From Novilysobacter antarcticus (GTDB lineage: Bacteria > Pseudomonadota > Gammaproteobacteria > Xanthomonadales > Xanthomonadaceae), in NCBI RefSeq assembly GCF_019802285.1, contig NZ_JAIEUJ010000001.1:248001-312000 (forward strand): DNA of 64,000 nucleotides, read 5' to 3'. Position 1 is the first letter of the stretch. Each line of letters begins with the position of its first letter. The translations under genes and the position numbers were made by a program. Below the pieces are notes generated by a model, which saw only the letters and a program-made list of their open reading frames with translations, was not told where the DNA came from and did not search any database. Shown one piece after another: positions 1 through 9,190 of this stretch.

Positions 1-948
1 ATCGTTGTCTACATCCACATGTTCCGCGGCCTCATGTACGGCTCGTACCGCAAGCCGCGCGAGCTGGTGTGGATCCTCGGCATGCTGATCTACCTGGTGC
101 TGATGGCAGAAGCCTTCATGGGCTACGTGCTGCCCTGGGGCCAGATGTCGTTCTGGGGGGCGAAGGTCATCATCTCGCTGTTCGGCGCGGTCCCGGTGAT
201 CGGGCCCGGTCTGACCGAGTGGATCATGGGCGATTACCTGCCATCAGACGCCACACTTGGCCGCTTCTTCGCTCTGCACGTGATCGCGCTGCCGCTGGTG
301 TTGCTGTTGCTGGTCGTGCTGCATCTGGGTGCACTGCATGAAGTGGGCTCCAACAACCCCGACGGCGTGGACATCAAGAAGGGTCCCAAGGGCAACCGTT
401 GGGATCCCAACAAGCCCGCGGACGGCATTCCGTTCCATCCGTACTACACCGTGCACGACTTGGTGGGCATCGGTTTCTTCCTGATGATTGCCGCGTTCAT
501 CATCTTCTTTGCGCCGGCCTTTGGTGGCTGGTTCCTGGAGCATGACAACTTTACGGAAGCCAATCGCCTGGTGACGCCGGCGCACATCAAACCGGTCTGG
601 TACTACACCCCGTTCTACGCGATGTTGCGGGTCATCCCCGACAAGCTGGGCGGCGTGATGGTGATGTTCGGCGCGATCGCCATCCTGTTCGCGGTGCCTT
701 GGCTTGACCGCAGCAAGGTCAACTCGGTCCGCTACAAGGGCTGGATCACCAAGGCAATGCTGACGATGCTGGTGGTCTGCTTCATCTGGCTGGGCAAGAT
801 CGGCGCCGGTCCGGGTACCGACCCGGTGGAGACCCAGATCGGTCGGGTGCTGACGTTCCTGTACTTCGCTTTCTTCATCACCATGCCGCTGTGGACGAAG
901 ATCGACAAAACCAAGCCGGTGCCAGAGCGGGTGACGACCCATGAGTAG
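1..948 (+). CDS. petB: Cytochrome b of the bc1 complex, 5'-truncated by the window edge
   Basis: This is the membrane subunit of ubiquinol:cytochrome c oxidoreductase, which carries the two b hemes and the quinol sites. About 315 residues are visible and the N-terminus lies off the window. Seen: the GYVLPWGQMSFWG quinol-site segment, the fourth-helix pair of heme-ligand histidines in ALHVIALP...VVLHLGALHEVGSNNP, and several hydrophobic helices. The Qo motif reads PVWY, the form I associate with beta/gamma-proteobacteria rather than the mitochondrial PEWY. The stop overlaps the start of petC by 8 bases, so the two are cotranscribed, presumably behind petA upstream. Confidence 0.96.
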   Translation: MVVYIHMFRGLMYGSYRKPRELVWILGMLIYLVLMAEAFMGYVLPWGQMSFWGAKVIISLFGAVPVIGPGLTEWIMGDYLPSDATLGRFFALHVIALPLVLLLLVVLHLGALHEVGSNNPDGVDIKKGPKGNRWDPNKPADGIPFHPYYTVHDLVGIGFFLMIAAFIIFFAPAFGGWFLEHDNFTEANRLVTPAHIKPVWYYTPFYAMLRVIPDKLGGVMVMFGAIAILFAVPWLDRSKVNSVRYKGWITKAMLTMLVVCFIWLGKIGAGPGTDPVETQIGRVLTFLYFAFFITMPLWTKIDKTKPVPERVTTHE

Positions 949-1726
949 TCCGTCGATCTCCCTCACTCCGCGCTCTACCACGGTCAAATCGAACATGGTT
1001 GCCAAATTCGCCCTCTTCGTTGCCGGCCTGCTGGTGTCGGCCGCTGCCTTCGCCGCCGGTGGTGGCGCACTGCAGCAAGCCGATACGGATCTCAACGACC
1101 GCGGGTCACTGCAGCGCGGCGCCAAGCTCTATCTGAACTACTGCGCCGGTTGCCACTCCCTGAAATACCTGCGCTATTCGCGCATGGCCGATGACCTTGG
1201 CCTGACTCAGGACGAGGTGATGGAAAACCTCGTATTCACTGATGCCAAGTTCGGCGACCACATTGAAACCGCCATGCCCGCGGCGAGTGGCACGGAGTGG
1301 TTTGGCAACACGCCACCGGATCTGAGTGTCATCTCCCGGGTGCGTGGTGCCGATTGGCTGTATACCTACCTGAAGTCGTTCTATCTTGATGACACCTCGG
1401 CACTGGGCTGGAACAACAGCCTTTTCCCGAATGTCGCCATGCCAAACCCGCTTTGGGAGATGCAGGGTCTGCAGCACGCCGAATACGGCGCGCCGGATGC
1501 CAGCGGCGACCGCGCGATCACCGGACTCAAGGTGACCCAGCCAGGCACGATGGACCCGCAGGAGTTCGATCAGTCGGTACGCGACATCACAGCATTCCTC
1601 GAGTACGCCGGAGAGCCGGCGATCCTCAAGCGCCCGGGGATCGGCGTCTGGGTGATCCTGTTTCTTGCGGTGTTCACGTTCTTCGCCTGGCTGCTCAACA
1701 AGGAGTACTGGCGGGACGTGCACTGA
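941..1726 (+). CDS. petC: Cytochrome c1 of the bc1 complex
   Basis: This periplasm-facing, membrane-anchored c-type cytochrome (261 aa) passes electrons from the Rieske centre to soluble cytochrome c. Seen: a heme-binding CAGCH motif near residue 68, a Met in the GTMDPQEF segment that may be the sixth heme ligand, and a C-terminal transmembrane anchor (VWVILFLAVFTFFAWLL) ending in a short basic tail. The start overlaps petB. The signal peptide proper begins at Met19 (position 995, MVAKFALFVAGLLVSA), so translation could also begin there; the overlap start is kept because of coupling to petB. Confidence 0.96.
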   Translation: MSSPSISLTPRSTTVKSNMVAKFALFVAGLLVSAAAFAAGGGALQQADTDLNDRGSLQRGAKLYLNYCAGCHSLKYLRYSRMADDLGLTQDEVMENLVFTDAKFGDHIETAMPAASGTEWFGNTPPDLSVISRVRGADWLYTYLKSFYLDDTSALGWNNSLFPNVAMPNPLWEMQGLQHAEYGAPDASGDRAITGLKVTQPGTMDPQEFDQSVRDITAFLEYAGEPAILKRPGIGVWVILFLAVFTFFAWLLNKEYWRDVH

Positions 1727-1781
1727 GTCAACCCGGTTCCACGGCGTGGCTCCGGCGCGGGAAGCGCCGCGGTCGCGCGAT

Positions 1782-1807
1782 GAAAGCGGTCAGGGATGGC
1801 CGCTTTC
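1782..1807 (+). terminator. Hairpin after the petBC genes, weak terminator candidate
   Basis: An 8-bp perfect stem (GAAAGCGG / CCGCTTTC), extendable to 10 bp with a wobble pair, lies 55 bases after petC and before sspA. No T-run follows, so it may be an mRNA 3' stabiliser rather than an intrinsic terminator. Confidence 0.3.
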
Positions 1808-1908
1808 AAGTGGTCCATGGTCGGCGGTAGTTGGGGCCGTGACGACTGTCCACGCTGGGTGGTCAGCGTCTTGCGTCCGGCGGATTCCGGGCGTTGGAGA
1901 GGTCGAAA

Positions 1909-2544
1909 ATGGCGTCAAGCCCACGTATGCGTAATGCCCTTACCCTGTTCTCCTCAAATGACTGCGTGTTGTGTCATCGAGTCCGGCTGGTATTGGCGTC
2001 CAAGGGCGTTACCTACGACCTGATTTCGGTGGATCCGCAGAATCCGCCGGAGGACCTCATCGACCTCAACCCGTACCACTCGGTGCCGACCCTGGTCGAG
2101 CGCGACCTGGTGCTGTACGCAGCCAGCGTGGTCAGCGAATACCTCGACGAGCGCTATCCGCACCCGCCGCTGATGCCTGTTGACCCGTTGTCGCGTGCGC
2201 GCCTGCGCCTGGCGACCTTGCGCTTGGAGCATGATTGGGTGCCCCAGGTGCAGGCGATCCAGATGGGCACCAAGCCCCAAGCCGAAGCAGCGCGTAAGCG
2301 TCTGAAAGAACTCCTGACTGCATCCGTCCCGTTGTTCAAGGCCTTCAAGTTCTTCCTCAACAACGAGATGAGCCTGGCCGACTGCGCGATGGCGCCGATC
2401 ATATGGCGCTTGCCCTCGCTCGGCGTCGCCCTGCCGAAGGATGCCAAGGCGCTGGAGGATTACGGCAGCCGCATTTTCCGCAACCCCGGTTTTGCCCGCA
2501 GCCTGACCGAGCAGGAGCGACGCCTGAACGAACTGCCGGTCTGA
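1909..2544 (+). CDS. sspA: Stringent starvation protein A, GST-fold RNA polymerase-associated
   Basis: SspA is a glutathione-transferase-fold protein that binds RNA polymerase and adjusts transcription during starvation. The 211-residue product has a thioredoxin-like N-terminal domain (LTLFSSNDCVLCHRVRLVL, then HSVPTLVERDLVLYAASVVSEYLDE) and an alpha-helical C-terminal domain. The ATG at 1909 is chosen because GGAGAGG lies 6 bases upstream; an in-frame TTG at 1894 overlaps that ribosome site and is unlikely. The order petBC-sspA-sspB is the usual one in this group. CVLC is a Cys pair where typical GSTs have Ser or Tyr, as expected for SspA-type proteins without transferase activity. Confidence 0.93.
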   Translation: MASSPRMRNALTLFSSNDCVLCHRVRLVLASKGVTYDLISVDPQNPPEDLIDLNPYHSVPTLVERDLVLYAASVVSEYLDERYPHPPLMPVDPLSRARLRLATLRLEHDWVPQVQAIQMGTKPQAEAARKRLKELLTASVPLFKAFKFFLNNEMSLADCAMAPIIWRLPSLGVALPKDAKALEDYGSRIFRNPGFARSLTEQERRLNELPV

Positions 2545-2612
2545 GTCGGCAGTTGCCGTATCGACACAGGGCGCCGGCCCCGGAATCACGGTCTGTGTTC
2601 TAAACTGGCCGC

Positions 2613-3143
2613 ATGAACGACGAAACCCCAGTGATGACCAGTCATCGTCCGTACCTGTTGCGGGCGCTGTATGAGTGGATCGCCGACAATGAAATGACGC
2701 CGCACCTGCTGGTCGACGCGACCCGCAGCGGCGTGCAGGTTCCGCTGCATGCGGTGAGCGAGGGGCGCATCGTCTTGAATGTCGCCCAGCAGGCCGTCTC
2801 CGGATTGGAGATGACCAACGAGCTGATCCGTTTCAGCGCGCGGTTTGGCGGTGTGAGCCAATCGATTTCCGTGCCGACCCATGCGGTCGTCGCCATCTAC
2901 GCCCGCGAGACGGGGCAGGGCATGGTGCTGCCGGAAGAGACGGGCGAGGGGCCGGCCGCTGGAGACGGCACGCACGGCACGCCCGACGCTGCGGCCACAC
3001 CACGGCCCGCGCTGAGCGCGGTTCCCAGCGATGCGTCCAGCGCTGACCACAGTCATGACAGCGACCACGATCCTGAGCCCGATGGCGACGGAACCGATCC
3101 TTCCGGTCCCCGCCGTGGCGGGCACCTTCGGGTCGTCAAATAG
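2613..3143 (+). CDS. sspB: ClpXP specificity-enhancing factor SspB
   Basis: SspB tethers ssrA-tagged proteins to the ClpXP protease. The 176-residue protein has the family core (RPYLLRALYEWIADNEMTPHLLVDA near the N-terminus; IVLNVAQQAV; GGVSQSISVPTHAVVAIYARETGQGM). A disordered acidic, Ala/Pro/His-rich linker follows, and the protein ends in a basic peptide (PRRGGHLRVVK) resembling the ClpX-binding tail. It lies 68 bases after sspA in the same direction. Its last 8 bases overlap the 3' end of the convergent DUF3301 gene. Confidence 0.94.
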   Translation: MNDETPVMTSHRPYLLRALYEWIADNEMTPHLLVDATRSGVQVPLHAVSEGRIVLNVAQQAVSGLEMTNELIRFSARFGGVSQSISVPTHAVVAIYARETGQGMVLPEETGEGPAAGDGTHGTPDAAATPRPALSAVPSDASSADHSHDSDHDPEPDGDGTDPSGPRRGGHLRVVK

Positions 3144-3447
3144 TCTGATCCACGGGGCCGACAAAGGAGATCATCCGGCCGCCGCGCAGCACCAGGCGGC
3201 CGGCATGGCGGTCCTCTCCGTCGCGCGAGTAATCAAACCGGAAGGTTCGTTCCCATCCCAGCCAGCCGTCATCGCCGCGGTACAGGCGCATGCCCATCAC
3301 GTGCACCGTCTGGTCAAGCAGCTGTACACCGGCCGCTGAACAAGCCTCCCGGCCCAGCACCTCCGCGCGCTCGGCGGCGCCCCGGCCTGCGCTCCAGAAA
3401 GCAAACGCCACTGATCCGACAATCATCACGATCAGCATCGTGGGCAT
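3136..3447 (-). CDS. DUF3301 family membrane-anchored small protein
   Basis: This 103-residue protein has one N-terminal transmembrane helix (MLIVMIVGSVAFAFW) followed by a cytoplasmic domain with the conserved family pattern AxxxCxxxGVQLLDQTV, then WERTFRFDYSRDGEDRHAGRLVL. The function of DUF3301 is not known to me. It lies 2 bases downstream of nadC and probably shares the trm112-like/nadC transcript. It converges on sspB with an 8-base overlap. Confidence 0.8.
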   Translation of the reverse strand: MPTMLIVMIVGSVAFAFWSAGRGAAERAEVLGREACSAAGVQLLDQTVHVMGMRLYRGDDGWLGWERTFRFDYSRDGEDRHAGRLVLRGGRMISFVGPVDQTI

Positions 3448-3449
3448 GG

Positions 3450-4313
3450 TCAGCCCGCCATCGGCGGTGGGCCGAGCTTGAGTGAGAGGTCGATGGCGTG
3501 GATGTGCTTGGTCAGCGCGCCAATGGAGATGAAGTCCACGCCGTCTTCGGCGATCGCCCGCAGTCCGGCAAGCTCGACACCGCCCGAGACTTCCAGTGGC
3601 GCGGGCCGGGCATGCGCCGCGTTGATGCGTACCGCCTCGCGTCGTTTCGCCGCGTCGAAGTTGTCGATCAGGATGCGGTCGCAGCCCTCATCCAGAGCCT
3701 CACGCAACTCCACCAGAGTCTCCACTTCGACAATCAGCGGCAGGTCCGGTTGCATCCGCCGGGCGGCCTGGATCGCGGCAGCGATCGAACCGGCCGCGCG
3801 GACATGGTTTTCCTTCAGCATCACCGCGTCGAACAACCCGATCCGATGATTCACGCCGCCACCGGTGCGGACGGCGTATTTCTGCGCCAGGCGCAGTCCC
3901 GGAATGGTCTTGCGGGTGTCCAGGATCCGGGTGCCGGTGCCAGCGACGGCGGCGACATGGCGGGCCGTGGTGGTTGCCGTGCCCGAAAGGGTCTGCATGA
4001 AGTTGAGCGACGTACGCTCGGCGGTGACAAGCGCTTGGGCGCGACCCTCCAGAATGGCCAGGACGGTTCCGGCCGCAACGTGGTCGCCTTCCGCAACATG
4101 CCACTGGATGCGGACGTCAGGATCCAGGGCGCGGTGGCACGCATCGAACCAGGGACGGCCGCAAACGACGGCGTCTTCCTTGCACAGCAGGTAGGCGGAG
4201 TCGGCATGATCCGACAACAGCGAGGCAGTCGCATCACCACTGCCGACGTCTTCCGCCAGTGCGCGGGACACGTCTTCGGCCACGCAATCAGGGGCGCGCA
4301 GGGGCTCGCTCAT
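3450..4313 (-). CDS. nadC: Nicotinate-nucleotide pyrophosphorylase (carboxylating)
   Basis: NadC (quinolinate phosphoribosyltransferase) converts quinolinate and PRPP to nicotinate mononucleotide in de novo NAD synthesis. The 287-residue protein shows the family landmarks: ERTSLNFMQTLSGTATTT, ILDTRKTIPGLRLAQKYAVRTGGGVNHR (basic PRPP/quinolinate-binding segment), MLKENH, and EVSGGV...DFISIGALTKH near the C-terminus. Length is normal for the family. Its ATG overlaps the stop of the upstream trm112-like gene by 4 bases, indicating translational coupling. Confidence 0.97.
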   Translation of the reverse strand: MSEPLRAPDCVAEDVSRALAEDVGSGDATASLLSDHADSAYLLCKEDAVVCGRPWFDACHRALDPDVRIQWHVAEGDHVAAGTVLAILEGRAQALVTAERTSLNFMQTLSGTATTTARHVAAVAGTGTRILDTRKTIPGLRLAQKYAVRTGGGVNHRIGLFDAVMLKENHVRAAGSIAAAIQAARRMQPDLPLIVEVETLVELREALDEGCDRILIDNFDAAKRREAVRINAAHARPAPLEVSGGVELAGLRAIAEDGVDFISIGALTKHIHAIDLSLKLGPPPMAG

Positions 4314-4579
4314 GCCGACGGGAATCCTTCCACCTGCCGGGACGCGATCGCTTCCTCTGCCAGCAGTACCGGGATGCCGTCGTCCACGCGATAGACCTGC
4401 GCGCGATCGCGGGTCACCAGGGCCTCGCGAAGCGGCTCGGTCTGTTGGCTGCCGTCACCTCGTAGCACGCCGCCGCGGGCGATCGCCTCGTTGAGCGACT
4501 TCAGGCTGCGACTGTCCAGCATCGCCAGGGGTTGGCGGGTCGTGGGGCAGACGAGGAGGTCGAGCAGTTTGCGGTCCAT
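4310..4579 (-). CDS. Trm112 family protein
   Basis: This 89-residue Trm112/YcaR-like protein starts MDRKLLDLLVCPTTRQPLAM, the typical N-terminus. Only one cysteine of the usual zinc-binding CPxC...C..C set is visible (CPTT in place of CPxC), so it has probably lost zinc, as several bacterial members have. The C-terminal VYRVDDGIPVLLAEEAI is characteristic. Bacterial members are thought to assist partner methyltransferases or act in cell-envelope loci; the role here is unknown. It is the first gene of a three-gene minus-strand operon with nadC and the DUF3301 gene. Confidence 0.88.
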   Translation of the reverse strand: MDRKLLDLLVCPTTRQPLAMLDSRSLKSLNEAIARGGVLRGDGSQQTEPLREALVTRDRAQVYRVDDGIPVLLAEEAIASRQVEGFPSA

Positions 4580-4700
4580 CGGGCCGGTTTCTCCAGTGGT
4601 CGGTCCGCGGGTGCGCGGCGGACGGTGTTGGCGGGACGCGCGCGCCCATGGCGCTTGCGTGTGTGCCCGGTAGAATACCGTTTTGCCGTAGGGTCCAACC

Positions 4701-5204
4701 ATGACAGACACCGTGCAGGCGCCGCTGGTCGGCCTTGTGATGGGCTCCCGTTCCGACTGGGAGACGATGCAGCACGCGGCCGAGCGGCTGGAGGCGCTGG
4801 GAATCGCCCATGAGGTCCGGGTGGTGTCCGCGCATCGCACGCCTGATGTCCTGTTCGACTATGCCGCCACCGCGGCCGGGCGTGGCCTGCGGGCGATCAT
4901 CGCCGGCGCAGGCGGCGCCGCGCACCTGCCAGGCATGCTGGCGGCGAAGACGGTTGTGCCGGTCCTGGGCGTTCCGGTCCAGAGCAAGGCGCTCAATGGC
5001 ATGGACTCGCTGTTGTCCATTGTGCAGATGCCGGCCGGGGTGCCGGTGGCCACCTTCGCTATTGGCAACGCCGGCGCGGCCAACGCCGCACTGTTCGCGG
5101 CGGCGATGCTGGCCGCCGATCATGCCGATGTGGCCGCGGCGCTGGATGCCTTCCGCGCGCGCCAGACCGCCGATGTCATCTGCAGCGACGATCCTCGCCA
5201 ATGA
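4701..5204 (+). CDS. purE: N5-carboxyaminoimidazole ribonucleotide mutase
   Basis: PurE rearranges N5-CAIR to CAIR in purine synthesis. The 167-residue protein has the class I signatures [36 protein letters not shown] and [22 protein letters not shown], which line the nucleotide-binding active site. A TAGAAT -10-like element lies 25 bases upstream (4671-4676) without a clear -35. The stop overlaps the purK start by 4 bases. Confidence 0.97.
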   Translation: MTDTVQAPLVGLVMGSRSDWETMQHAAERLEALGIAHEVRVVSAHRTPDVLFDYAATAAGRGLRAIIAGAGGAAHLPGMLAAKTVVPVLGVPVQSKALNGMDSLLSIVQMPAGVPVATFAIGNAGAANAALFAAAMLAADHADVAAALDAFRARQTADVICSDDPRQ

Positions 5205-6352
5205 AGACGGTTGGCATCCTTGGCGGCGGCCAGCTGGCGCGCATGATGGTGTTGGCAGGTACGCCGTTGGGGGTGCGGTTTGTCGTTCTCGACCCCGCGG
5301 CGGATGCGTGCGCATCGCAGGTGGCGCCCATGGTGGCCGGCAGTTTCGCCGATACGCAGGCGCTTGACGAATTCGCATCCCGCGCAGATGTGGCCACGTT
5401 CGATTTCGAGAATGTGCCGTCTGCGTCGGCTGAGTCGCTGCTCAAGCGAGTGCCGGTGTTTCCGAACCCGCGTGCGCTCGCCGTCGCCCAGGATCGCCTG
5501 GCGGAAAAGACCCTGTTCGGTGAGCTGGACATTCCCGTGGCGCCGTTCGCGGTAGTCGACAACCGCGCGCAGCTGGACGAGGCGATTGCGAAGGTAGGCA
5601 CCCCGTGCATCCTGAAGACGCGACGCCTTGGCTACGACGGCAAGGGCCAGTTCCGGTTGCTCTCGTCCGACGATGCCGATGCAGCGTGGGACGCGCTGGG
5701 CGCGCAGGCGTCCAGGGTCGGGCTGATCCTGGAGGGCTTCGTCGAGTTCGATCGTGAGCTCAGCGTGGTCGCGGTCCGGGACCGCCACGGCGAGTTCCGG
5801 AGCTGGCCGGTGACGGAGAACTGGCACGTCGATGGCGTGTTGTCGGCCAGCCTGGCGCCGGCCAGCGTAAGCGATGCAATGGCGGCAGTGGCGACCCGTC
5901 ACGCCCGCAAGGTGGCCGATGCGCTCGATTACGTCGGTGTGTTCGCACTTGAGCTGTTCTGTCGCAACGGTGAGCTGCTGGCCAACGAGATGGCGCCCCG
6001 CGTGCACAACTCCGGCCACTGGACCATCGAAGGTGCCGAGACAAGCCAATTCCAGAACCACCTGCGCGCCGTGCTGGGCCTTCCACTGGGCGCGACCCGG
6101 ATGCTCGGCCATGCTTGCATGCTCAACTGGATCGGCAAGATGCCGGCGCCGGAGGCCGTGCTGGCTGAGCCGTCGGGTCATTGGCACGATTACGGCAAGG
6201 CCGCGCGGGAAGGCCGCAAGGTGGGGCATGCGACCCTGCGCGCCGATTCCAGGCAGGAGCTCGCGCAGGCACTGGAGCGAGTGGGTGTCGCACTGGGTCG
6301 GCAGGAGCAGGTCGCGCCGGTGATCGCCCGGTTGCAGGCGACTGCCAGCTGA
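5201..6352 (+). CDS. purK: 5-(carboxyamino)imidazole ribonucleotide synthase
   Basis: PurK is an ATP-grasp enzyme that makes N5-CAIR from AIR, bicarbonate and ATP. The 383-residue protein begins [16 protein letters not shown] (nucleotide-binding loop). It continues with VATFDFENV, the ATP-grasp core [15 protein letters not shown], the [13 protein letters not shown] metal-binding region and [17 protein letters not shown] near residue 265. It supplies the substrate of PurE and overlaps purE by ATGA coupling. It ends 30 bases before the end of the convergent emrB gene; no clear terminator is seen between them. Confidence 0.97.
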   Translation: MKTVGILGGGQLARMMVLAGTPLGVRFVVLDPAADACASQVAPMVAGSFADTQALDEFASRADVATFDFENVPSASAESLLKRVPVFPNPRALAVAQDRLAEKTLFGELDIPVAPFAVVDNRAQLDEAIAKVGTPCILKTRRLGYDGKGQFRLLSSDDADAAWDALGAQASRVGLILEGFVEFDRELSVVAVRDRHGEFRSWPVTENWHVDGVLSASLAPASVSDAMAAVATRHARKVADALDYVGVFALELFCRNGELLANEMAPRVHNSGHWTIEGAETSQFQNHLRAVLGLPLGATRMLGHACMLNWIGKMPAPEAVLAEPSGHWHDYGKAAREGRKVGHATLRADSRQELAQALERVGVALGRQEQVAPVIARLQATAS

Positions 6353-6382
6353 GGGCGACTGCGCGTGCCGCCTCGCCGTGAC

Positions 6383-7948
6383 TCAATGTCCCGGTGGTGC
6401 GGCGCCCGGCTTGACTCCGAACGGCGGCTTCGCCAGCCAGATGAAGGCGATCACCAGCAGGAAGATGATCCCCAGCAAATGGAAGATATCGTTGAAGCCG
6501 AGTTGCACCGCCTGCTGCTCGATGAGGCCATCAAGCACCATCGCGCCACGCTGTAGATCGCCCCGTCCAAGTGCCTCTACCGTCTCCAGCGCCGCCGGAT
6601 CGTAGGCGCTGATATGGCTGGTCAGCTCGGCATGGTGAATCGTGCTGCGCAGCCCCCAGCCCCAGGTGGTAAGCGAGGCCGAAAAGCTCGCTCCAAGAGT
6701 ACGCACGAAGGTGGTCAGCCCCGAGCCGGCAGCAATCTCGTGAGGGGCCAGGTCTGACAACAGGATGGTCAGTACCGGCATGAAAAACAGCGCCACGCCC
6801 AGGCCCTGCCACAGCTGAACCATCGCCACGGTATGGAAATCCACCTCGGTATTGAAACCGGCGCGGGCAAAACTGGTGAAGGCCATCACCACGAACGCCG
6901 CACTGGCGATCAGGCGCAGGTCGAAGCGCATGGCGTATTTACCGATGAACGGCGTCAGCAGGATCGGGATCACGCCCAGCGGCGCGGTGGCGAAGCCGGC
7001 CCATATCGGTGTGTAGCCCAGGTTGCGTTGCAGCCACACCGGAATCAGCAGGCTCAAGCTGAAAAACGCCGCGTACGCCAGCACCATCGCGATCGTGCCG
7101 GTGGCAAAGTTTCGATGGCGGAACAGTTTCAGGTCGACGATCGGATCGTGGTCGGTCAACTCCCAAATCAGGAATACCGCCAAGGCGACCGCCGCCACAC
7201 TCGACAGAACGATGATCCGCGTGGACTGGAACCAGTCGGCATCGTTGCCCAGATCCAGCACAATCTGTAGCGCGCCCACCCCGATGATCAGGGTTGCCAG
7301 TCCGACATAGTCCATGCGTGGCTTTTCCAGCCGCTCCGGCCGGCCGCGCAGTTGGGCACCCACCACGAAACTGCAGAAAAACCCGATCGGCACATTTATC
7401 AGGAATATCCATTCCCAGCTGTAGTTGTCGGTGATCCACCCGCCGAGAATCGGTCCGGCAATGGGCGCCACCACCGTCACCATCGACAGAACCGCGATTG
7501 CCAGACCGCGCCGGTGGGGTGGATAGACCGAGATCATCAGCGCCTGCGTGATGGGATACATCGGCCCGGCGACGAACCCCTGGAGCGAGCGTGCGCCGAC
7601 CAGCATGCCAATGCTGTGCGACAGTCCGCATAGAAGCGAAGCGAGCGAGAACAGCGCGGTGGCCCAGATGAACAGGCGGCGCTCACCAAAGCGCCGCGTC
7701 ATGAAGCCGGTCAACGGCAGCGCGATCGCGTTGCTTACGGCAAACGAGGTGATCACCCATGTGGCCTGGTCGCCGCTACCACCCAGATTGCCGGCGATGG
7801 TCGGCAGCGAGACGTTGGCGATTGTCAGGTCCAGCACCTGCATGAAAGACGCCAACGACAGCCCGATCGTGGTCAGGATCAGGTTGGCCGGCTGGAACCC
7901 GGTGGCTGCGGCGGGCGTCGCGCCCGCGCTGGCGGTGGTGGTGGACAT
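6383..7948 (-). CDS. emrB: DHA2-family MFS multidrug transporter, EmrB/QacA type
   Basis: This is a proton-driven inner-membrane exporter (521 aa, about 14 hydrophobic helices). Seen: the DHA2 motif region LDLTIANVSLPTIAGNLGGS, an Arg-rich loop (MTRRFGERRLF) after helix 2, and the antiporter motif C-like GPILGGWITDNYSWEWIFLINVPIG. It is the last gene of the minus-strand operon marR, outer-membrane factor, emrA, emrB, so it is probably the energising pump of a three-part efflux system under MarR control. The substrate cannot be deduced. Confidence 0.93.
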   Translation of the reverse strand: MSTTTASAGATPAAATGFQPANLILTTIGLSLASFMQVLDLTIANVSLPTIAGNLGGSGDQATWVITSFAVSNAIALPLTGFMTRRFGERRLFIWATALFSLASLLCGLSHSIGMLVGARSLQGFVAGPMYPITQALMISVYPPHRRGLAIAVLSMVTVVAPIAGPILGGWITDNYSWEWIFLINVPIGFFCSFVVGAQLRGRPERLEKPRMDYVGLATLIIGVGALQIVLDLGNDADWFQSTRIIVLSSVAAVALAVFLIWELTDHDPIVDLKLFRHRNFATGTIAMVLAYAAFFSLSLLIPVWLQRNLGYTPIWAGFATAPLGVIPILLTPFIGKYAMRFDLRLIASAAFVVMAFTSFARAGFNTEVDFHTVAMVQLWQGLGVALFFMPVLTILLSDLAPHEIAAGSGLTTFVRTLGASFSASLTTWGWGLRSTIHHAELTSHISAYDPAALETVEALGRGDLQRGAMVLDGLIEQQAVQLGFNDIFHLLGIIFLLVIAFIWLAKPPFGVKPGAAPPGH

Positions 7949-7981
7949 GGTAGAGGTGGCCTGTGCGCGCTGATCCGGGGA

Positions 7982-9190
7982 TCAGTCGCGGGTGCCGCTC
8001 TGGGAGAGGTTGTCCTGCACAATCCGTTCAATCAGCGCGTCCGCATCGCCTATCTGGTCCGCGTAGACGGCGGTGCTCAGGACCGGCGCGGTGGACAGTT
8101 CACCGGCAAGAACCTGGCCGCTGTCGTCGTGGATATCCACGTCCACGCTCATGCTCAGGCCGATCCGCAGCGGATACTTCGCCAGTTGCTCGCGTTCCAG
8201 GTTGATCCGCACCGGCAGCCGCTGCACGATCTTGATCCAGTTGCCGCTGGCGTTCTGCGCCGGCAGCAACGCGAAAGCACTGCCTGTGCCCATGCCAAGG
8301 CTGCCCACGGTGCCGCGGTAGGTGACCTTGTTGCCGTAGAGGTCCGCTCGCACTTCCACCGGTTGCCCGATGCGCATATTGGCGAGCTGGGTTTCCTTGA
8401 AGTTGGCCTCGACCCACATCTGCTCGGAGGGGACGACCGTCATCAGCGTCGTTCCCGGCTGCACGCGCTGGCCGAGCTGCACGTGCCGCTGGGCAACGTG
8501 GCCTGAGATCGGCGCAAGGATCTGCGTGCGCTGTGAGTCGAGGTACGCCTGGCGCAACCGGGCGGCTGCAGCCTGCACCTGCGGTTGGCTTTGCACCGTG
8601 GTCGCGTCCACCAACGCGCGGTTGCGCGACAGGTCGCCATGCGACACCGACAGAGCCGCTTCGGCGGCCGCCAACTGGTCGCGGGCGTGGGCGAGTTCCT
8701 CGGAGGAAACCGCACCGCTGGCGACGAGCCCTTCGCGCCGCGCGACGTCGGCACGGGCACGCGTCAACGCAGCCTGCTGCGCGGCTACCGTCGCTTGGCC
8801 GGCATCCACCGCGCTATACAGCCCGCGGACCTGGCGGACCGTGCCGGCGAGGTTGGCCACCGCCTGCTGATAGGCCATCTGCGCATCGTGGGGGTCCAGT
8901 TGAACCAGCACCTGGCCGGCCGTGACCATCATGCCGTCGTCCACGCCTATGCTGACCACCGTGCCCGCCGTCTGCGGGGTCACCGCGACGACGTTGCCCT
9001 GCACGTAGGCGTCGTCGGTATTCTCGTACCAGCGCCCGATCAGCAGGTACCACGCCAGCCAACCGGCGACGGTTAATACGACCACGGCCAACACGATCAG
9101 CAACGCCATCCGGCGCTTGCCGGGCATACCCTTCGCGGCGGACGTCGCAGGTGTGGCGGGTCGCGCGGCGGGAGTGGATTCGGTGCTCAT
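7982..9190 (-). CDS. emrA: EmrA/HlyD-type periplasmic adaptor protein
   Basis: This 402-residue membrane-fusion protein has one N-terminal transmembrane helix (MALLIVLAVVVLTVAGWLAWYLLI, about residues 28-51). The biotinyl/lipoyl half-motif NTDDAYVQGNVVAVTPQTAGTV follows, then a helical hairpin (about residues 110-220) and the second lipoyl half and beta-barrel (ILAPISGHVAQRHVQLGQRV). It links the inner-membrane pump EmrB to the outer-membrane factor. Its ATG overlaps the outer-membrane gene's stop by 4 bases, and emrB starts 33 bases after its own stop. Confidence 0.93.
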   Translation of the reverse strand: MSTESTPAARPATPATSAAKGMPGKRRMALLIVLAVVVLTVAGWLAWYLLIGRWYENTDDAYVQGNVVAVTPQTAGTVVSIGVDDGMMVTAGQVLVQLDPHDAQMAYQQAVANLAGTVRQVRGLYSAVDAGQATVAAQQAALTRARADVARREGLVASGAVSSEELAHARDQLAAAEAALSVSHGDLSRNRALVDATTVQSQPQVQAAAARLRQAYLDSQRTQILAPISGHVAQRHVQLGQRVQPGTTLMTVVPSEQMWVEANFKETQLANMRIGQPVEVRADLYGNKVTYRGTVGSLGMGTGSAFALLPAQNASGNWIKIVQRLPVRINLEREQLAKYPLRIGLSMSVDVDIHDDSGQVLAGELSTAPVLSTAVYADQIGDADALIERIVQDNLSQSGTRD